From Armigeres subalbatus (Eukaryota; Arthropoda; Insecta; Diptera; Culicidae): DNA of 64,000 nucleotides. Below the pieces are notes generated by a model. It did not search any database. It saw only the letters and a program-made list of their open reading frames with translations, and was not told the origin of the DNA. The stretch is taken from assembly GCF_024139115.2 (NCBI RefSeq), contig NC_085139.1:143704652-143768651 (forward strand), in the 5' to 3' direction. Of the stretch, positions 22,842 to 33,066 are shown piece by piece (position 1 is the first letter of the stretch; every line of letters starts with the position of its first letter). The translations under genes were made by a program, and so were the position numbers.

Positions 22842-22926
22842 AAATACTACCCCATGAAGTGGCAAACAACAAGATACGACGATGAAACAATGTGTCTAAC
22901 GTTGACACTCCATCCATTGAAATGAA
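22842..22926 (+). other. Candidate 85-nt untranslated exon
   Basis: It is preceded by a strong acceptor, a pyrimidine run TCTCTCCCTCTTTTTCTGCAG (22821-22841 read in two parts), and ends at AATGAA followed by a GTAAGA donor at 22927. All three forward frames contain a stop, so it would be a 5' UTR exon of the gene starting at 23437. This is based on splice signals only. Confidence 0.3.
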
Positions 22927-23436
22927 GTAAGATCCTGCATGCTCGATCCCTGTGAATCCTGTGAAAATGTGTCTATCGAGTGATAAATAAGCCTAAACAG
23001 TGAGAAGCAGTCAGTAGATCGAATGTAAATTGCGTGGCTCCTATAGGCATACGCAAGTGGATTAAGGAAAAAAATGAAGCCATAAATTTGATATTCCTGC
23101 ACTGATAGCGAAATGCGAAGGCAAACAACGAACATTGCTATTGCAAACCGAGTGAATGTGAAACGAAGTGTTTATGTTCATGATTGATCCAATTTTTTTT
23201 CTTCTTGACGGCAAATCTGACACGTGATGACATTCCGCCGGCAACCTGAATATTGTTGCGGAGAAGTGTCACTGTTGGACACTTTTCCGGTGGAACACAG
23301 TAGGCCATGTGCAGTGCCGTTGGTCGAAGGAGCCCGTCAGGGGAAGCGTACTGGCGGGAAAAGCGCACTGAGTGCTTCAAGTAGTGATAGAGTGTTAAAT
23401 AAACCAAAGCTCACTTCGTCCGATAGCAGAACGGAA

Positions 23437-23551
23437 ATGGCAAAACGAACAGCAGTGTTGTTGACGGTGGTTGCCCTGGTGACGACATTTCCAGTCAGCA
23501 ATGGAAGCTACGCCGACACGGAAGATTTCATCAACGAGCTCGACAGACCAA
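23437..23551 (+). CDS. First coding exon of an unidentified secreted or membrane protein
   Basis: ATG at 23437 in a favourable context (ACGGAAATGGC) opens 38 codons plus one base. The first 23 residues, MAKRTAVLLTVVALVTTF and on to SNG, are a typical signal peptide: two basic residues, a hydrophobic core and a small-residue cleavage site before SYADTED. An acidic mature start (DTEDFINELDRP) follows, then a consensus donor, CAA|GTAAGT at 23551/23552. Codon and base use are more balanced than in neighbouring DNA. The in-frame upstream open stretch from 23224 is taken as 5' UTR. I do not recognise the protein. No downstream exon was found in the window, so the following intron may be very long. 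Confidence 0.55.
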
Positions 23552-24085
23552 GTAAGTGCCTTCATTTGAAGCTGGGGAGTGTGGGACTTGTCTGTCGTAC
23601 ACTGTTATGATAAGGATGTTTTCATGCTTTATCTTATTGAATTAATACATCAACTGAAGTCAATGCAATAGACATGTTTCTTCATCTTGAGTGAAGCGAA
23701 ATACTGCTTGTTCACTGATTACACTAATCCAGACGGAAATATTTTTTGGATGCTCACAGTACCGTTTCGTTTCAAATTCCGAGCACACTTATATCTCGCA
23801 GAACTAAAAAGGTTATAATATTATATGGTTTTCACTAATAAGTCCTTAGTTTGCAATCATTTTCCGCTTAAAAGCAAGAATTTCTCACATTTTTATGCTG
23901 ATAGTAATTTTAGTGCTACTAGTAATTTGAAACAAAGTATTTAAAATTTCTTACAATTTTGAAGACATGTTATTTAGAAGGAAGCTGACCCAAATAAATT
24001 ATTCAGTACCGGTTGGAAACAATCAGCAGAATAGTATTATCATGCGCTAATCTGAAAGCTCTATGCATTTGTATTAGCATCATTT
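23552..24085 (+). other. Candidate intron start, no other feature
   Basis: GTAAGTGCC begins it. The rest is AT-rich DNA without recognisable exons or repeats up to the MITE at 24086. Confidence 0.4.
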
Positions 24086-24287
24086 AAGGTCACTACTGAC
24101 AGTATCCAAGTTTCAAAGTGCTCGCGTTTTCGGGGGCACACCACTGTTATTTTTATTTTTTCACGCATGCTGCGAGGCAGCAAAGCTGAATCAACAAAAA
24201 TGACAGTTGTCCGCCGCCTCCGTATCGAGTGGTGTGCCCCCGAAAACGCGAGCACTTTGAAACTTGGATTCTGTCAGGAGTGACCTT
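24086..24287. mobile_element. ~200-bp palindromic MITE bounded by TTAA
   Basis: Arms run from GGTCACTACTGACAGTATCC to its inverse ending TGACC, about 75 bases each, including AAGTGCTCGCGTTTTCGGGG. TTAA is at 24084-24087 and 24286-24289, the piggyBac-type target. The centre carries GCTGCGAGGCAGC. A truncated relative is at 7047-7195. Confidence 0.8.
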
Positions 24288-24289
24288 AA

Positions 24290-25370
24290 GCTACTAATCA
24301 GAGGGTAACACATTTTCTTACAATTCCTCATTGCATCTATGAAATCGTGAGATTAATATATAAAGTGTATATTTATATTTATATATATTATAATTTATAG
24401 TTCTCTATATTTTTAATCTAATATGTGTATACAAATCTTGCAAGATTGTATATGCGTCGACATTGCACAGATTTTGTTAAGTGTTTATTATACTGAATTG
24501 TGTCGCAATCGCTTATTAAGGGTATCAAAAATATTCAAATCATTGCGCACCGAGGGACTTTGAAGTCAACATCTCATTGAGTGTTCCTCATATGAATCAA
24601 AACGGTACTATTCAACTGGTGACTGTTGCTTGTTTATTTATGTTTAAATCCCGAGTCTACTTATCTAGTAACAAATTTGATTTTTCTTTCACTCTGTGGA
24701 AGTCGCTTGCATATTTTATGAGCAAACATATAAAAAATCTGATGTGATATGTTTGAATCGTGCGAAATATCATTCAGACGAGCAGTCACACAGACGACAG
24801 TGTGGGTATGGTTCCCGGAAACACTCACCATCATGTACGCATATGTACAACAATGGAGACGCATGGCATAGCAACTCTCCTACATTGTATGATTGCTCTG
24901 ATGTTTTTTTCAAAACAATTTATAAAACAAATAGACTTCCCAGGAAACAATCGCCTCTGCGGAGATGACGATACTTTGATGGTCCATAGTTAGAGTTTTT
25001 GATTCAGATGGATGACTTTATTGTGCAGTTAGTATTGAATCAACTCATTGCATTGACTGCATCCTAACCTGGCCATGATCGCCGTATGGAACATTGCTGC
25101 GGAATGTGAAGAACAATCAATCTTTCTGACAAAGTAAGGGGATTAATTGATGCTAGATTGTATTGATAGCAGCATGAAAAACTAACAACATTAGTGAGAT
25201 TCAATACTATTCCTACGTCCATGGAGAGTATAGCATCTGCGAATAATAAATTCCATGCTTGCGGATTTTTTAGGTTTTTAATACAATCATGGTTAATCTT
25301 ACAATGAAGGAGACTTCTATGCATTTCACAGGCCACTCCGATCTTAGCCTGGTAATAATAATAATTTAAG
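24290..25370. other. AT-rich DNA, no gene seen
   Basis: ATATTTATATTTATATATAT runs at 24358-24400. No exon or element edge was recognised. Confidence 0.45.
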
Positions 25371-25371
25371 T

Positions 25372-25600
25372 GGAATGTCTTCACTTGTCATAAAACGAGT
25401 TCGTACAAGTCCACTTAACTCCACCACTTGATTGTACCTTTGACAGATACGTATTTCGACCTCAGCAGTAAGGCTGTCTTCAGTGTCTTTGAAGACGACC
25501 TTACTGTTGTCGAGTCAAGTCGAGTCAGCTACGCTGCACTGAAGACGACCTTACTGTTGAGGTTAAAAAACGTATCTCTAAGCGCCGTTGTAAAATATAA
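25372..25600. mobile_element. Palindromic element with hammerhead-like motifs (copy 1)
   Basis: It opens AGTGGAATGTCTTCACTTGT, shared with 41107 and 50255. A minus-strand motif at 25442-25497 reads GACA-CTGAAGA-C..GGTC-GAAA-TACGTATC-TGTC; two further, damaged plus-strand copies (GAAGACGACCTTACTGTTG) lie at 25498-25520 and 25543-25585. Arms face each other around the motifs. See findings for the ribozyme argument. Confidence 0.55.
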
Positions 25601-26635
25601 CAAAATTTGGGTCCTAAGTGACTGCCTTGTGCATCGCCTGACGCAATCTCAAATTCATCGGGTGTGGCGTCACGAATCTTAACAAAGGCTTTCTTTGAAG
25701 TAAAATCCGATTTAGGGGAGAACGGTCCAAAATGCACCCCTTAAGCATTTTTGATGCTTTCACCAATATAAACAAGAATACCGAACCATGTCAACGTGTA
25801 GATGCAAAATTTACAAAACCAGCTACATTTCACAATGATCTCCTATTCAAAACCATAAAGTTTTCATAACTTTCCAACGCATTTTAAAATTTTTTGAAAA
25901 ATAGGCATGGGGCAAAACGCCCGAATGGTGGGGTAAAATGACTCAATTGCATGTAAAATAATGGTGAACGCATGGTTGTTTGTTTTTTCCTAATGTATTG
26001 AACTGCAATCTAACGGGTGAGGTATAAATCATAAATGACGGTTGGTCGTAACGATCTCAAAGCTGAGCTTTTAGAACTTTCGTTTCATGATCGGATGCAG
26101 ACATGGATGCGTATGATGAGTTCGATGGTGAATAAAACAGATATGAATATCTGCGTTGAACAGAGACTGCGATATACCGCGGTGCTGACTGACTTGACTT
26201 GACGGCGCACTGTACTTTGGTAAATGATTTCATTCTGTTGACGATTCTTCCAGCGAATGGAAGCGCGTGTGTTTTGCTTGTTGGACCGTTTTGGCTGATG
26301 AATTATTACGCGGATACAACAAGACGCAGTCGGTAGATGGTAAGTGTTGAGTAAGTAAAAGATATTTTTTTTTAAATTGCTGAAAATTGCAATAAATAAT
26401 ACAAAACTTATGCAAAGCGATTGGGCTTTTGCGAAAAATGCGGACGTGTGGGTTCCTGCATTGCAAACTGAATGAATAACAAATGTTTTCAGATGGCATT
26501 CTAATTTAATAGAGTTTGCAACAACAAAAATACTGAGTTATATCTAGAGTCTATATTAGTGGAAAAGCTTACAAAAGAAAATTATGCAGAACTATATGAA
26601 CCAGTATTTACTATTCATTATATACTATTTACAGG
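25601..26635. other. No gene; GGGGYAAAAYGCCC motifs at 25715-25950
   Basis: TTAGGGGAGAACGGTCC, TGGGGCAAAACGCCCG and TGGGGTAAAATGAC at 25715-25945 look like parts of a dispersed repeat I cannot name. The rest is AT-rich with no exon recognised. Confidence 0.4.
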
Positions 26636-26731
26636 ATTCTTGATTGAATTTGGATGGGTTTTGAATTATATTTTGATAAGATTTTAAAGGGAAATGGATC
26701 ATATTTGTATTAAATTTAGATAGGACGGGAT
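26636..26731 (+). repeat. GGATTTG-type degenerate array, left piece
   Basis: TTGATTGAATTTGGATGGG-type units before the SINE at 26732. GGACGGGAT at 26723-26731 is the left target duplication of that SINE. Confidence 0.6.
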
Positions 26732-27033
26732 TTTTTTATTCATTCGTCTTGTCGTGAGTCCATTGTGTCCGTTTGTCCATGTCGAGTAACCAATGATCGT
26801 TGGATTGTTCGGATGCCATTTAATCCGGGTAACGCTGGAGGAATGCCTCCGAGAAGAACAAGTTGTCAGTCGTCATCAGGTAGCCGTGACGGTAAGACGA
26901 GTATCCCAAACGCCACCGTATGGGCTGCGGATCCGGTGACTGACGAGGCTTGGTGGGGGGGCCGGGAATCGAACCCATGACCATTCACTTATAAGGCGAA
27001 CGTGTAGCCATCTACGCTACGGGACCCCCTATT
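26732..27033 (-). mobile_element. Full-length tRNA-derived SINE with 9-bp target duplication
   Basis: On the minus strand it starts GGGGGTCCCGTAGCGTAGAT, with A box GCGTAGATGGCTACACG and B box GGGTTCGATTCCC about 35 bases later. A non-tRNA body and a short GAATGAATAAAAAAA tail follow. The head folds an anticodon arm with loop CTTATAA, which would read UAU. GGACGRGAT flanks it at 26723-26731 and 27034-27042, with one mismatch. It lies inside the GGATTTG array. Confidence 0.75.
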
Positions 27034-28721
27034 GGACGAGATGTGCATCGGATTTTAAATGGATTTAGTTTAGGATTGGATGTAGATTTGATTAGAAATG
27101 GATTGATTGAGATTATGATTGTATTTAGATTTGAATTAAATATGAATTGTTTTTTGACAGAATATTAAATAATGGATTTTGATAGTTTTGATTGAATGGG
27201 TTGGATTTTTAATGGATTTGACTTAAATTGGTTTGGATTTGGATTGAATCTGAATTGATTTAATTCGAACTTGTGTTGGATTGAATTTAGATTGGTTACG
27301 GATTAGAATTGAAATGGATTTCTATTGGACTTGGATTGTATTAGGATTTCCTCTGGATTGGATTTGGTTTGAATTTGGATTGGTTTTGAAATAGATTTTG
27401 ATGAAATTTGGAATGGAATGGGATTGGATTTGGATTTGATTGAGTTTGAATTGGATGAGGATTAAATATGGATTGGATTTGTATACGATTTATATTGAGT
27501 TTGGATTAGTATTAGATTCAGATTGGCTTTGAATTGAATTTGGATTGCAAGCGATTGGAAAAGATTATAAGTGATTGAATTTGGATGCGTTTCGTATTAG
27601 ATGTTGAATAGATTTGAGATAAAATAGAATTGTATTTAGATTGTATTGAATTAAAATTGTTTTTTTATTGGATTTGAATTGGATGGAATTTAAATTGGAT
27701 TTGGATTAAATTTAGACTAGAATTGGATCGGATTGGCAATAGATTCAGACTGGCTTATTTGAATTCAATTTAGACTGTATTTGGTATTCAATTTAGTATT
27801 GAATTTGGATGGGTGTTGATTAAATTTTTTGATTAGATTTGAAATAGAATAGAATTATATTTGGATTTGATTCGAATTATATGTTATTTGGATTGAATTT
27901 GGATTAGATTTGAAATGAATTTTGATTGGATTAAGGTTCAATTTGAAGTAGAATGGGTTCGGATTGGAATTTGATTAGAATTAAAAAGGAATAGAATTGT
28001 ATTTGGATTAGATTTGGATTGACATTTCACAGGGTTTTTGAAAGAAATTTCACAGGATTCGGATTGAACTAGAATGGGCTTTGAATTAGATTTAGTTAAG
28101 ATTAGAAATGGAATTGTTTTTTTTACTTGGATTGGATTTGGATTATTTGCATCTAAGATTTGATTTGGCTTTGGAATATATTGCGATTGATTTTTCATGT
28201 GTTTTGAATTGATTAGATTTGAAATGGAATTGAATTGTATTTAGATTGAATTTGGTTTGTTTTTTTCTTTGGATTGCATTAGATTTGGATTTTATTTGGA
28301 TTGGATTTGAATTAGAATTGTACAAGATTTAGATTAAATTTGGATTGGCTGCTTTGAATAAAATTTGGATTATATTTAGATTTAAATTGGATAGGTTCTG
28401 AATTAAAGTTTGATAAGATTTGAATAGGAATTGAAATGTATTTTTTGGATTTAGATTGGATTTAAATTGGATTTCGATTGGATTTGGATTAAATTTAGAC
28501 TAGAATAGGATCGGATTGGGATTATATTAAACTGGCTTTTTTGAATTCAATTCAGACTGCATTTGGATTGAATTTGGATGGGTTTTGCTTTAGATTTTGA
28601 TTAGATTTGAAATGAAATTGAATTATTGGATTGGATCGAAATAGATGTAGATTGGATTTTGATTGGATTAAGATTTAATTTGAAGTAAATTTGGTTCGAA
28701 TTGGAATTAGATAAGATTTGA
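27034..28721 (+). repeat. GGATTTG-type degenerate array, main part (~1.7 kb)
   Basis: Continuous drifting units such as GGATTGGATTTGGATTG, TTTGAATTGGATTTGG and GATTAGATTTGAAATGG. Strong G/C strand asymmetry: the plus strand is almost free of C. Minus-strand open frames over it (SNPIQIKSKSN-type) only follow the repeat. It continues at 30790-30955 beyond the SINE/hAT insertion. Confidence 0.8.
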
Positions 28722-28824
28722 TGAGCTCGGTGGTCTAGTGGCTACCGTTTCTGCCTTATAAGCAGGAGGTCGTGGATTCAATTCCAGGCTCGTCCCTTTC
28801 CTACTTTGTATTGCAATCATAGTT

Positions 28825-30530
28825 CTAACCGGTAGTACCGAAACCGGTAATACCAGTATTACCGACCAATTTTGGGTACCGAAAATACCGGTATTAGAGG
28901 CGGAAAATACCGGTATTTTCGGTATTTCCAATTTTGCTGACAGTATGAAAAATCTCGAATAATGTTCACTTACATATCTCTATATAGTTTACCTACATCA
29001 GCTGTCTGTAGTCGCATATCTGTCCTATATAAACAGGAAATCCAGTATAGATGGGACAAATATTTGGTTTCAAGCACTAAAGACTTGATATGATATAGTC
29101 AGTCTAAGCTAAGCTAAGCTAAGCTAATGAACATGCATTGTTGACATCGACGAGAATTTTCCCTCAATGTATGAAATTGTGAAAAAGGTACGGGCCGTAG
29201 TAGTTCTTTTCCGGAGATAAACAGTGAAAAACGATTTTCTGTTCTGAATTCAGAAAAGAGTTTGAATTAGTGGCTGATGCCAAGGCACGCTTGAATAACA
29301 TGTTATCTACCTATGCTTAAACGGATCCATGAGTTGAAGCTTTAATCCAAATTCAACTTCAGTGGTGATTGTTTGGCGGTTGATGAAATAATTCAAACCC
29401 TCGAACCTGCTCAAGCTGCTGTGGAACCACTGCTCTGTGAGTTCTGCACTCTATATGAAGCCGACGTGGCACTCCAATTTATTTTGGAACAATTATAATG
29501 CTTTGCAACAAAATGACAACTTTTGTAATAATTTTCCAAGGCTCTCATAGATGTGAAAAATTTCTCCGCAGTACAAAAAGCCACAATCCATCACGTCGCA
29601 GCCAAATTTTCAAAAATATCAAAGAAGCTTTTCTGCAGGTATATTTTCCTTAGGCGGCTATCTGGCGTTTATTTTTTGTTACGACCAAAATAAGCAGAGT
29701 AGATTTTTTTATGCGCAGTCAAGCCACAGAAATTTCCGCCACTTATTTAATGTTTTTAAAGAATGAATCAAAGAGATGCTATCCAAATACGCCGATCTTT
29801 TTGCTTTTTTGAATAATTCTGCCTCGAAGCAATTAATCAGAAACAATTTTGGCATTTTCTGCGAGGCATCCAGAGCTACTTTAAGGACAGCGGCAAGCGG
29901 ACAGGATCTTGAAGCATCTAATAATTCCTGATGCAATCGTTGAAACTGAGACAACGACCATACCTGACGATCGGTACGAAGAAGATTCCTCTATGGATAA
30001 TTTTTCTGGTTTTTATCGGTTAAAGAACAACTTGAGAAGAGACTGTAGCTAACAAAACACTTGCGTTGCTGGTGGCAAATACGTTGACGACAGGATCCTT
30101 GCAAGCATTCCGTAAGGAATTCTCCTACTATTAATTGGAAAGTATTAAGCTCAAGTATTTGACACTGATTTTTGACCGTCTTGGAACCATTCGTTCAAGT
30201 TCGGTTGAACCAGAGAGGGCATTCTCAGTAGTTGACAACATTGCCAACAAAATCCAATGCGGATTGGGAGATGAGTCGCTCAGTATGTAATGTCTACGTA
30301 AGTTTCGCTTTGTCCAGCTCAACAAACATGCAATGACTTTGACATTTGGAGTTTGTCAACAAATATTGTTTTTCATCCAAAAGTCCAAATCACAAGTTTT
30401 TCTTTTAATACCTGAAATTTTCACAAAAACCGGTATTCTACCGGTATTACCGGTATTGACTCCACCAAATACCGAATACCGGTATTTGTCAAAAATGGCC
30501 AATACCGACCACCCTACTCCCGTGGCACCT
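28825..30530 (+). mobile_element. Decayed hAT transposon inside the SINE
   Basis: Both ends carry dense ACCGGTATT repeats (28832-28935 and 30428-30500), and the right end closes CCGACCACCCTA. The interior has transposase remnants on the plus strand (see 29180-30330). Neither an exact terminal inverted repeat nor an 8-bp duplication could be fixed, so the edges are approximate. An (AAGCT)n run at 29106-29127 may mark another small insertion. Confidence 0.65.
29180..30330 (+). pseudogene. hAT transposase remnants
   Basis: Near 29190 the plus strand reads RAVVVLFRR and, in other frames, ADAKARLN and EADVALQFILE, as in the central part of hAT transposases. At 30198-30290 it reads SSSVEPERAFSVVDNIANK then LGDESLSM followed by a stop, the hAT C-terminal dimerisation domain (normally ERxFS..I..KRNRL). 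Many stops and frame changes; not functional. Confidence 0.65.
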
Positions 30531-30789
30531 ATGAGAGGTCGTAGAGTTCTCTGCATCTTTCTTAAGTAGGTGTCCGACTAACTATCCTTCCCCTTCCCCA
30601 GCATTCGCAAGGACGTGGCCAGGACAGATCTGGACTATTGGAGAGTGCATTGCTTCCATCTAAGAGATAGTGATTAGTCCCAAATCAATATCTGTGGTAA
30701 CGGATAAAAGTGATGCTACTCTCATACAATAGTTCAGGCATGTACCACCTACGAATTTGTGCGAATTGATCAATGCTAATGCTAATTGA

Positions 30790-30955
30790 AATTAGATAAG
30801 ATTTGAACAGAAATTGAATTTGGATTGGAATTTCACAGGATTCGGATTTAATTTGTATGGGTATCGAATTAGATTTTGAAATAATTAGAAATGGAATTGG
30901 TTTTTATTTGGATTGGATTTGGATTATTTGCATTTCAGATTTGCTTAATACTGCA
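30790..30955 (+). repeat. GGATTTG-type degenerate array, right piece
   Basis: AAATTGAATTTGGATTGGAA-type units continue after the SINE and stop near 30955, where the Loa-type LINE begins. Confidence 0.7.
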
Positions 30956-30972
30956 ATCTTTTCAAGTCAGCT

Positions 30973-31448
30973 GTGCTGCTAAGGAACGTTCTGCAAACAA
31001 AGACGTGTCTTGGTGGAACAGCAGCGTGCAAAAGATCTAAAAGGATAAACTGGAGGCACACTTGTGAGAACATTGAAAGTACTCCAGTAGCTGCTATATT
31101 GCAGAAAGTCCTTGCTAAAGATCACACAAATGGTTTTGGAACTATTAAAAAAGACAACGGGTCTTTTGCCAAGACAAGTAATGAAACATTAGAAATGATG
31201 ATGCAAACACACTTCCCGTGTTCTATCATTAATTCACATGACGATCAGAATGCATCTAATATGCAAACTAGTGCGAATGATGCCAGGAGAGATATTCAAC
31301 AAACTAATAAAGTCACTGGGATGAATTACTCCAGGAGCAATGTTAACGTTCTGGCCAATGAAATATTTACTGAACAGAAAGTTGGGTGATTGATTCTTTT
31401 GAACTCTTCAAAGCTCCATGTAGGGATGGAGTTTTTCCTGTACTACTG
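30973..31448 (+). pseudogene. Loa LINE: segment before and at start of RT
   Basis: The frame from 30973 reads INWRHTCENIESTPVAAILQ, AKDHTNGFGTIKKDNGSFA and ETLEMMMQTHFP, the segment before RT in this clade. A stop at 31387 is followed in frame by VIDSFELFKAPCRDGVFP, where family members have SP.PDGIFP. The normal D of PDG is kept, with R before it. Confidence 0.65.
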
Positions 31449-31544
31449 ATTCGGAGATGGCTTTTCAGTCTTGACAAAATCAAAACACTGTTATCAAGAC
31501 TGAAAAGCCATCTCCGAATCATTAAACTACAGTCGAAGTTAATA
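31449..31544. mobile_element. 96-bp hairpin insertion with 15-bp target duplication
   Basis: TTTCCTGTACTACTG is repeated exactly at 31434-31448 and 31545-31559. Removing one copy and the 96 bases restores the LINE reading frame (GVFPVLL-QNGKV). The insert is a perfect 27-bp inverted repeat (arms 31448-31474 and 31494-31520, arm start GATTCGGAGATGGCTTTTCA) around a 19-base loop, plus 24 more bases. No coding capacity. Confidence 0.8.
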
Positions 31545-31559
31545 TTTCCTGTACTACTG

Positions 31560-31841
31560 CAGAATGGAAAAGTAATCGTAACACCCATATTAACTAAGAT
31601 GATATTAGGCTATATACCAACTGCATGGAGAGAAGTGCTGGTTACATTTGTCTCAAAAGCCAATAAGTAGGATAAATCATGCCCAAAATCCTTCTGACCA
31701 GTCAACTTATCGTCCATTATACTAAAAATAATGGAAAAACTGATAGATGAGTATATAAAATCATCTTATCTAACGAAAACTTCTATGAACAAAAAAAACA
31801 GTTTATATCGCAGGAGGGCAAATCCTTAGTAACAGCGCTTC
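31560..31841 (+). pseudogene. Loa LINE: RT fingers
   Basis: LQNGKVIVTPILTKM, LGYIPTAWREVLVTFVSKAN, a stop at 31668-31670, then SIILKIMEKLIDEYIKSSYL. These correspond to the finger motifs of the polymerase. An A-rich frame break follows at 31785-31800. Confidence 0.65.
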
Positions 31842-32017
31842 GGGGCCCTCCTTAGCCACGGGTAAGACGCGCGGCTACAAAGCATGGGCTAAAAGTATCA
31901 TCGTGTTAGCCTCATGATATACGAATGCAAAAATGGTAACTTTGCTTAGAAACCTCACAGTTCATAACTGTGGAAGTGCTTAATGAACACTAAGCTGCGA
32001 GGCGGCTCTGTCCCAGT
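31842..32017 (+). mobile_element. SINE, left part, internally deleted (split by MITE)
   Basis: GGGCCCTCCTTAGCC, AAGACGCGCGGCTACAAAGC, then directly TAAAAGTATCATCGTG: compared with the SINE at 33067 the B-box segment is missing. Body motifs CTCATGATATACGAATGC and TGCGAGGCGGCTCTG follow. The rest of the SINE lies at 32876-32915. GCTTC near 31836 and 32913 may be its target duplication. Confidence 0.75.
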
Positions 32018-32875
32018 CACAGTGTGCAAATTCGAGCTCAAAAACGGACGAAATTCAACCACGGTATGTACATATCTGGAAATTACCTTAAAAAAATCAC
32101 AAAAATCCAAAGAATCTGATGGAGCCGACCCCTTTGCCGCTGATTTTCACAAAATTCTTTAGTTATTTTGATTTGTGTGTTCGTATGCATTAAAATATTT
32201 CCTAGAAGGATATTTGTCGAAATGGGACACTGGACGGACCTTTGTCTGGACTTTGTCTTTGACTGGACGGACGGATATTTGTCGGAATGGGACACCGAAG
32301 GGACCCTGCAAAAAAAATAGCCTTTTGCTATGCCTACAACAGCCTTCTACGATCTTAGTACATTGTCCTAAAATGAAAATTGATTTGATGTTATACTTTT
32401 GAAAATATTTTTAAATTATAGGGGGCATCAGACAAAAACAGACACTAAACATATTCCCAGTGAATTGTCCGAGGATAACACTATTCCAGCGTCCTGAATT
32501 CCATAGCTGACAGCAACTCATTTGATGATCTCCTCGAATCTTAAATGTGTATCATCTGAAGCATTTTATAGGGGGTATTATACAAAATGAGACACTTATC
32601 CGTGTTCAAAAATATATGGGAGGCCTATTATGATATTTCCAAAACACAAGTCAAGGTTTTCCCTGTCTTTTCGATTAATGTGAACATATGCATTAGCAAA
32701 ATCGTCTATTTGTAGGGGAAATTGGACAAAATAGGACACTTCCAGTATTCTAACGGCAAATGGGTCGGCACCATCAGATTCTTTGGATTTTTGTGATTTT
32801 TATAAGGTAATCTCCAGGTATGTACATACCGTGGTTGAATTGCGTCCATTTTTTGGCTCGAATTTGCACACTGTG
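32018..32875. mobile_element. 858-bp CACTA/Chapaev-type MITE inserted in the SINE
   Basis: The terminal inverted repeats begin CACAGTGTGCAAATTCGAGC, perfect over 20 bases, and extend about 110 bases with scattered changes. AGT is duplicated at 32015-32017 and 32876-32878; it occurs once in the intact SINE (CCCAGTGTGGGG). CAC.R ends and a 3-bp duplication fit the CACTA-Mirage-Chapaev superfamily. The interior repeats a GGGG..GACAAAA..GACACTT motif (32421, 32571, 32714). No transposase frame. Confidence 0.75.
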
Positions 32876-32915
32876 AGTGTGGGGATGTAATGCCAATAAA
32901 AAGAAAAAGCTTCAC
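32876..32915 (+). mobile_element. SINE, right part (3' end)
   Basis: AGTGTGGGGATGTAATGCC followed by AATAAAAAGAAAAAG, the end of the SINE begun at 31842. The LINE frame resumes at LHKLVTKLERSFEAKEIS. Confidence 0.75.
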
Positions 32916-33066
32916 AAGTTAGTTACTAAGTTGGAAAGATCGTTTGAAGCAAAAGAAATTTCACTTGAAGCGTTCCTAGCCATTAAAGGAGCATTCGATA
33001 ACACATCTCACAATTCAATGAAAAATAATATTATGATGAAACGAGATTTTGATGTATGTATTGTTG
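32916..33066 (+). pseudogene. Loa LINE: RT palm, first part
   Basis: HKLVTKLERSFEAKEISLEA then LAIKGAFDNTSHNSM, equivalent to the RT D/G-AF motif; family members have LDIEGAFDN, so the catalytic Asp position reads LAIKG and is lost. It ends DFDVCIV at the SINE insertion. Confidence 0.65.

Larger units (their letters stand above)
28722..30789 (+). mobile_element. tRNA-derived SINE split by a hAT element; 17-bp target duplication
   Basis: The head at 28722-28800 carries A box GGTGGTCTAGTGGCTACC and B box GGATTCAATTCC; the anticodon-like loop again is CTTATAA. The 3' part resumes near 30530 (TAGAGTTCTCTGCATCTTTC, GCAAGGACGTGGCCAGGACA) and ends AATGCTAATGCTAATTG. AATTAGATAAGATTTGA is perfectly repeated at 28705-28721 and 30790-30806, so both halves are one insertion that was later opened by the hAT. 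The 3' body matches 45100-45373. Confidence 0.8.

Noticed and set aside
26765..26980. 71-codon plus-strand frame
   Set aside because: Antisense to the SINE at 26732-27033.
27938..28325. Minus-strand frames rich in S, N, P, I and K
   Set aside because: Translation of the C-poor GGATTTG array read backwards.
28728..28800. Functional tRNA-Ile(UAU)
   Set aside because: The acceptor stem pairs over only about four bases and the segment continues into a SINE body with target duplication.
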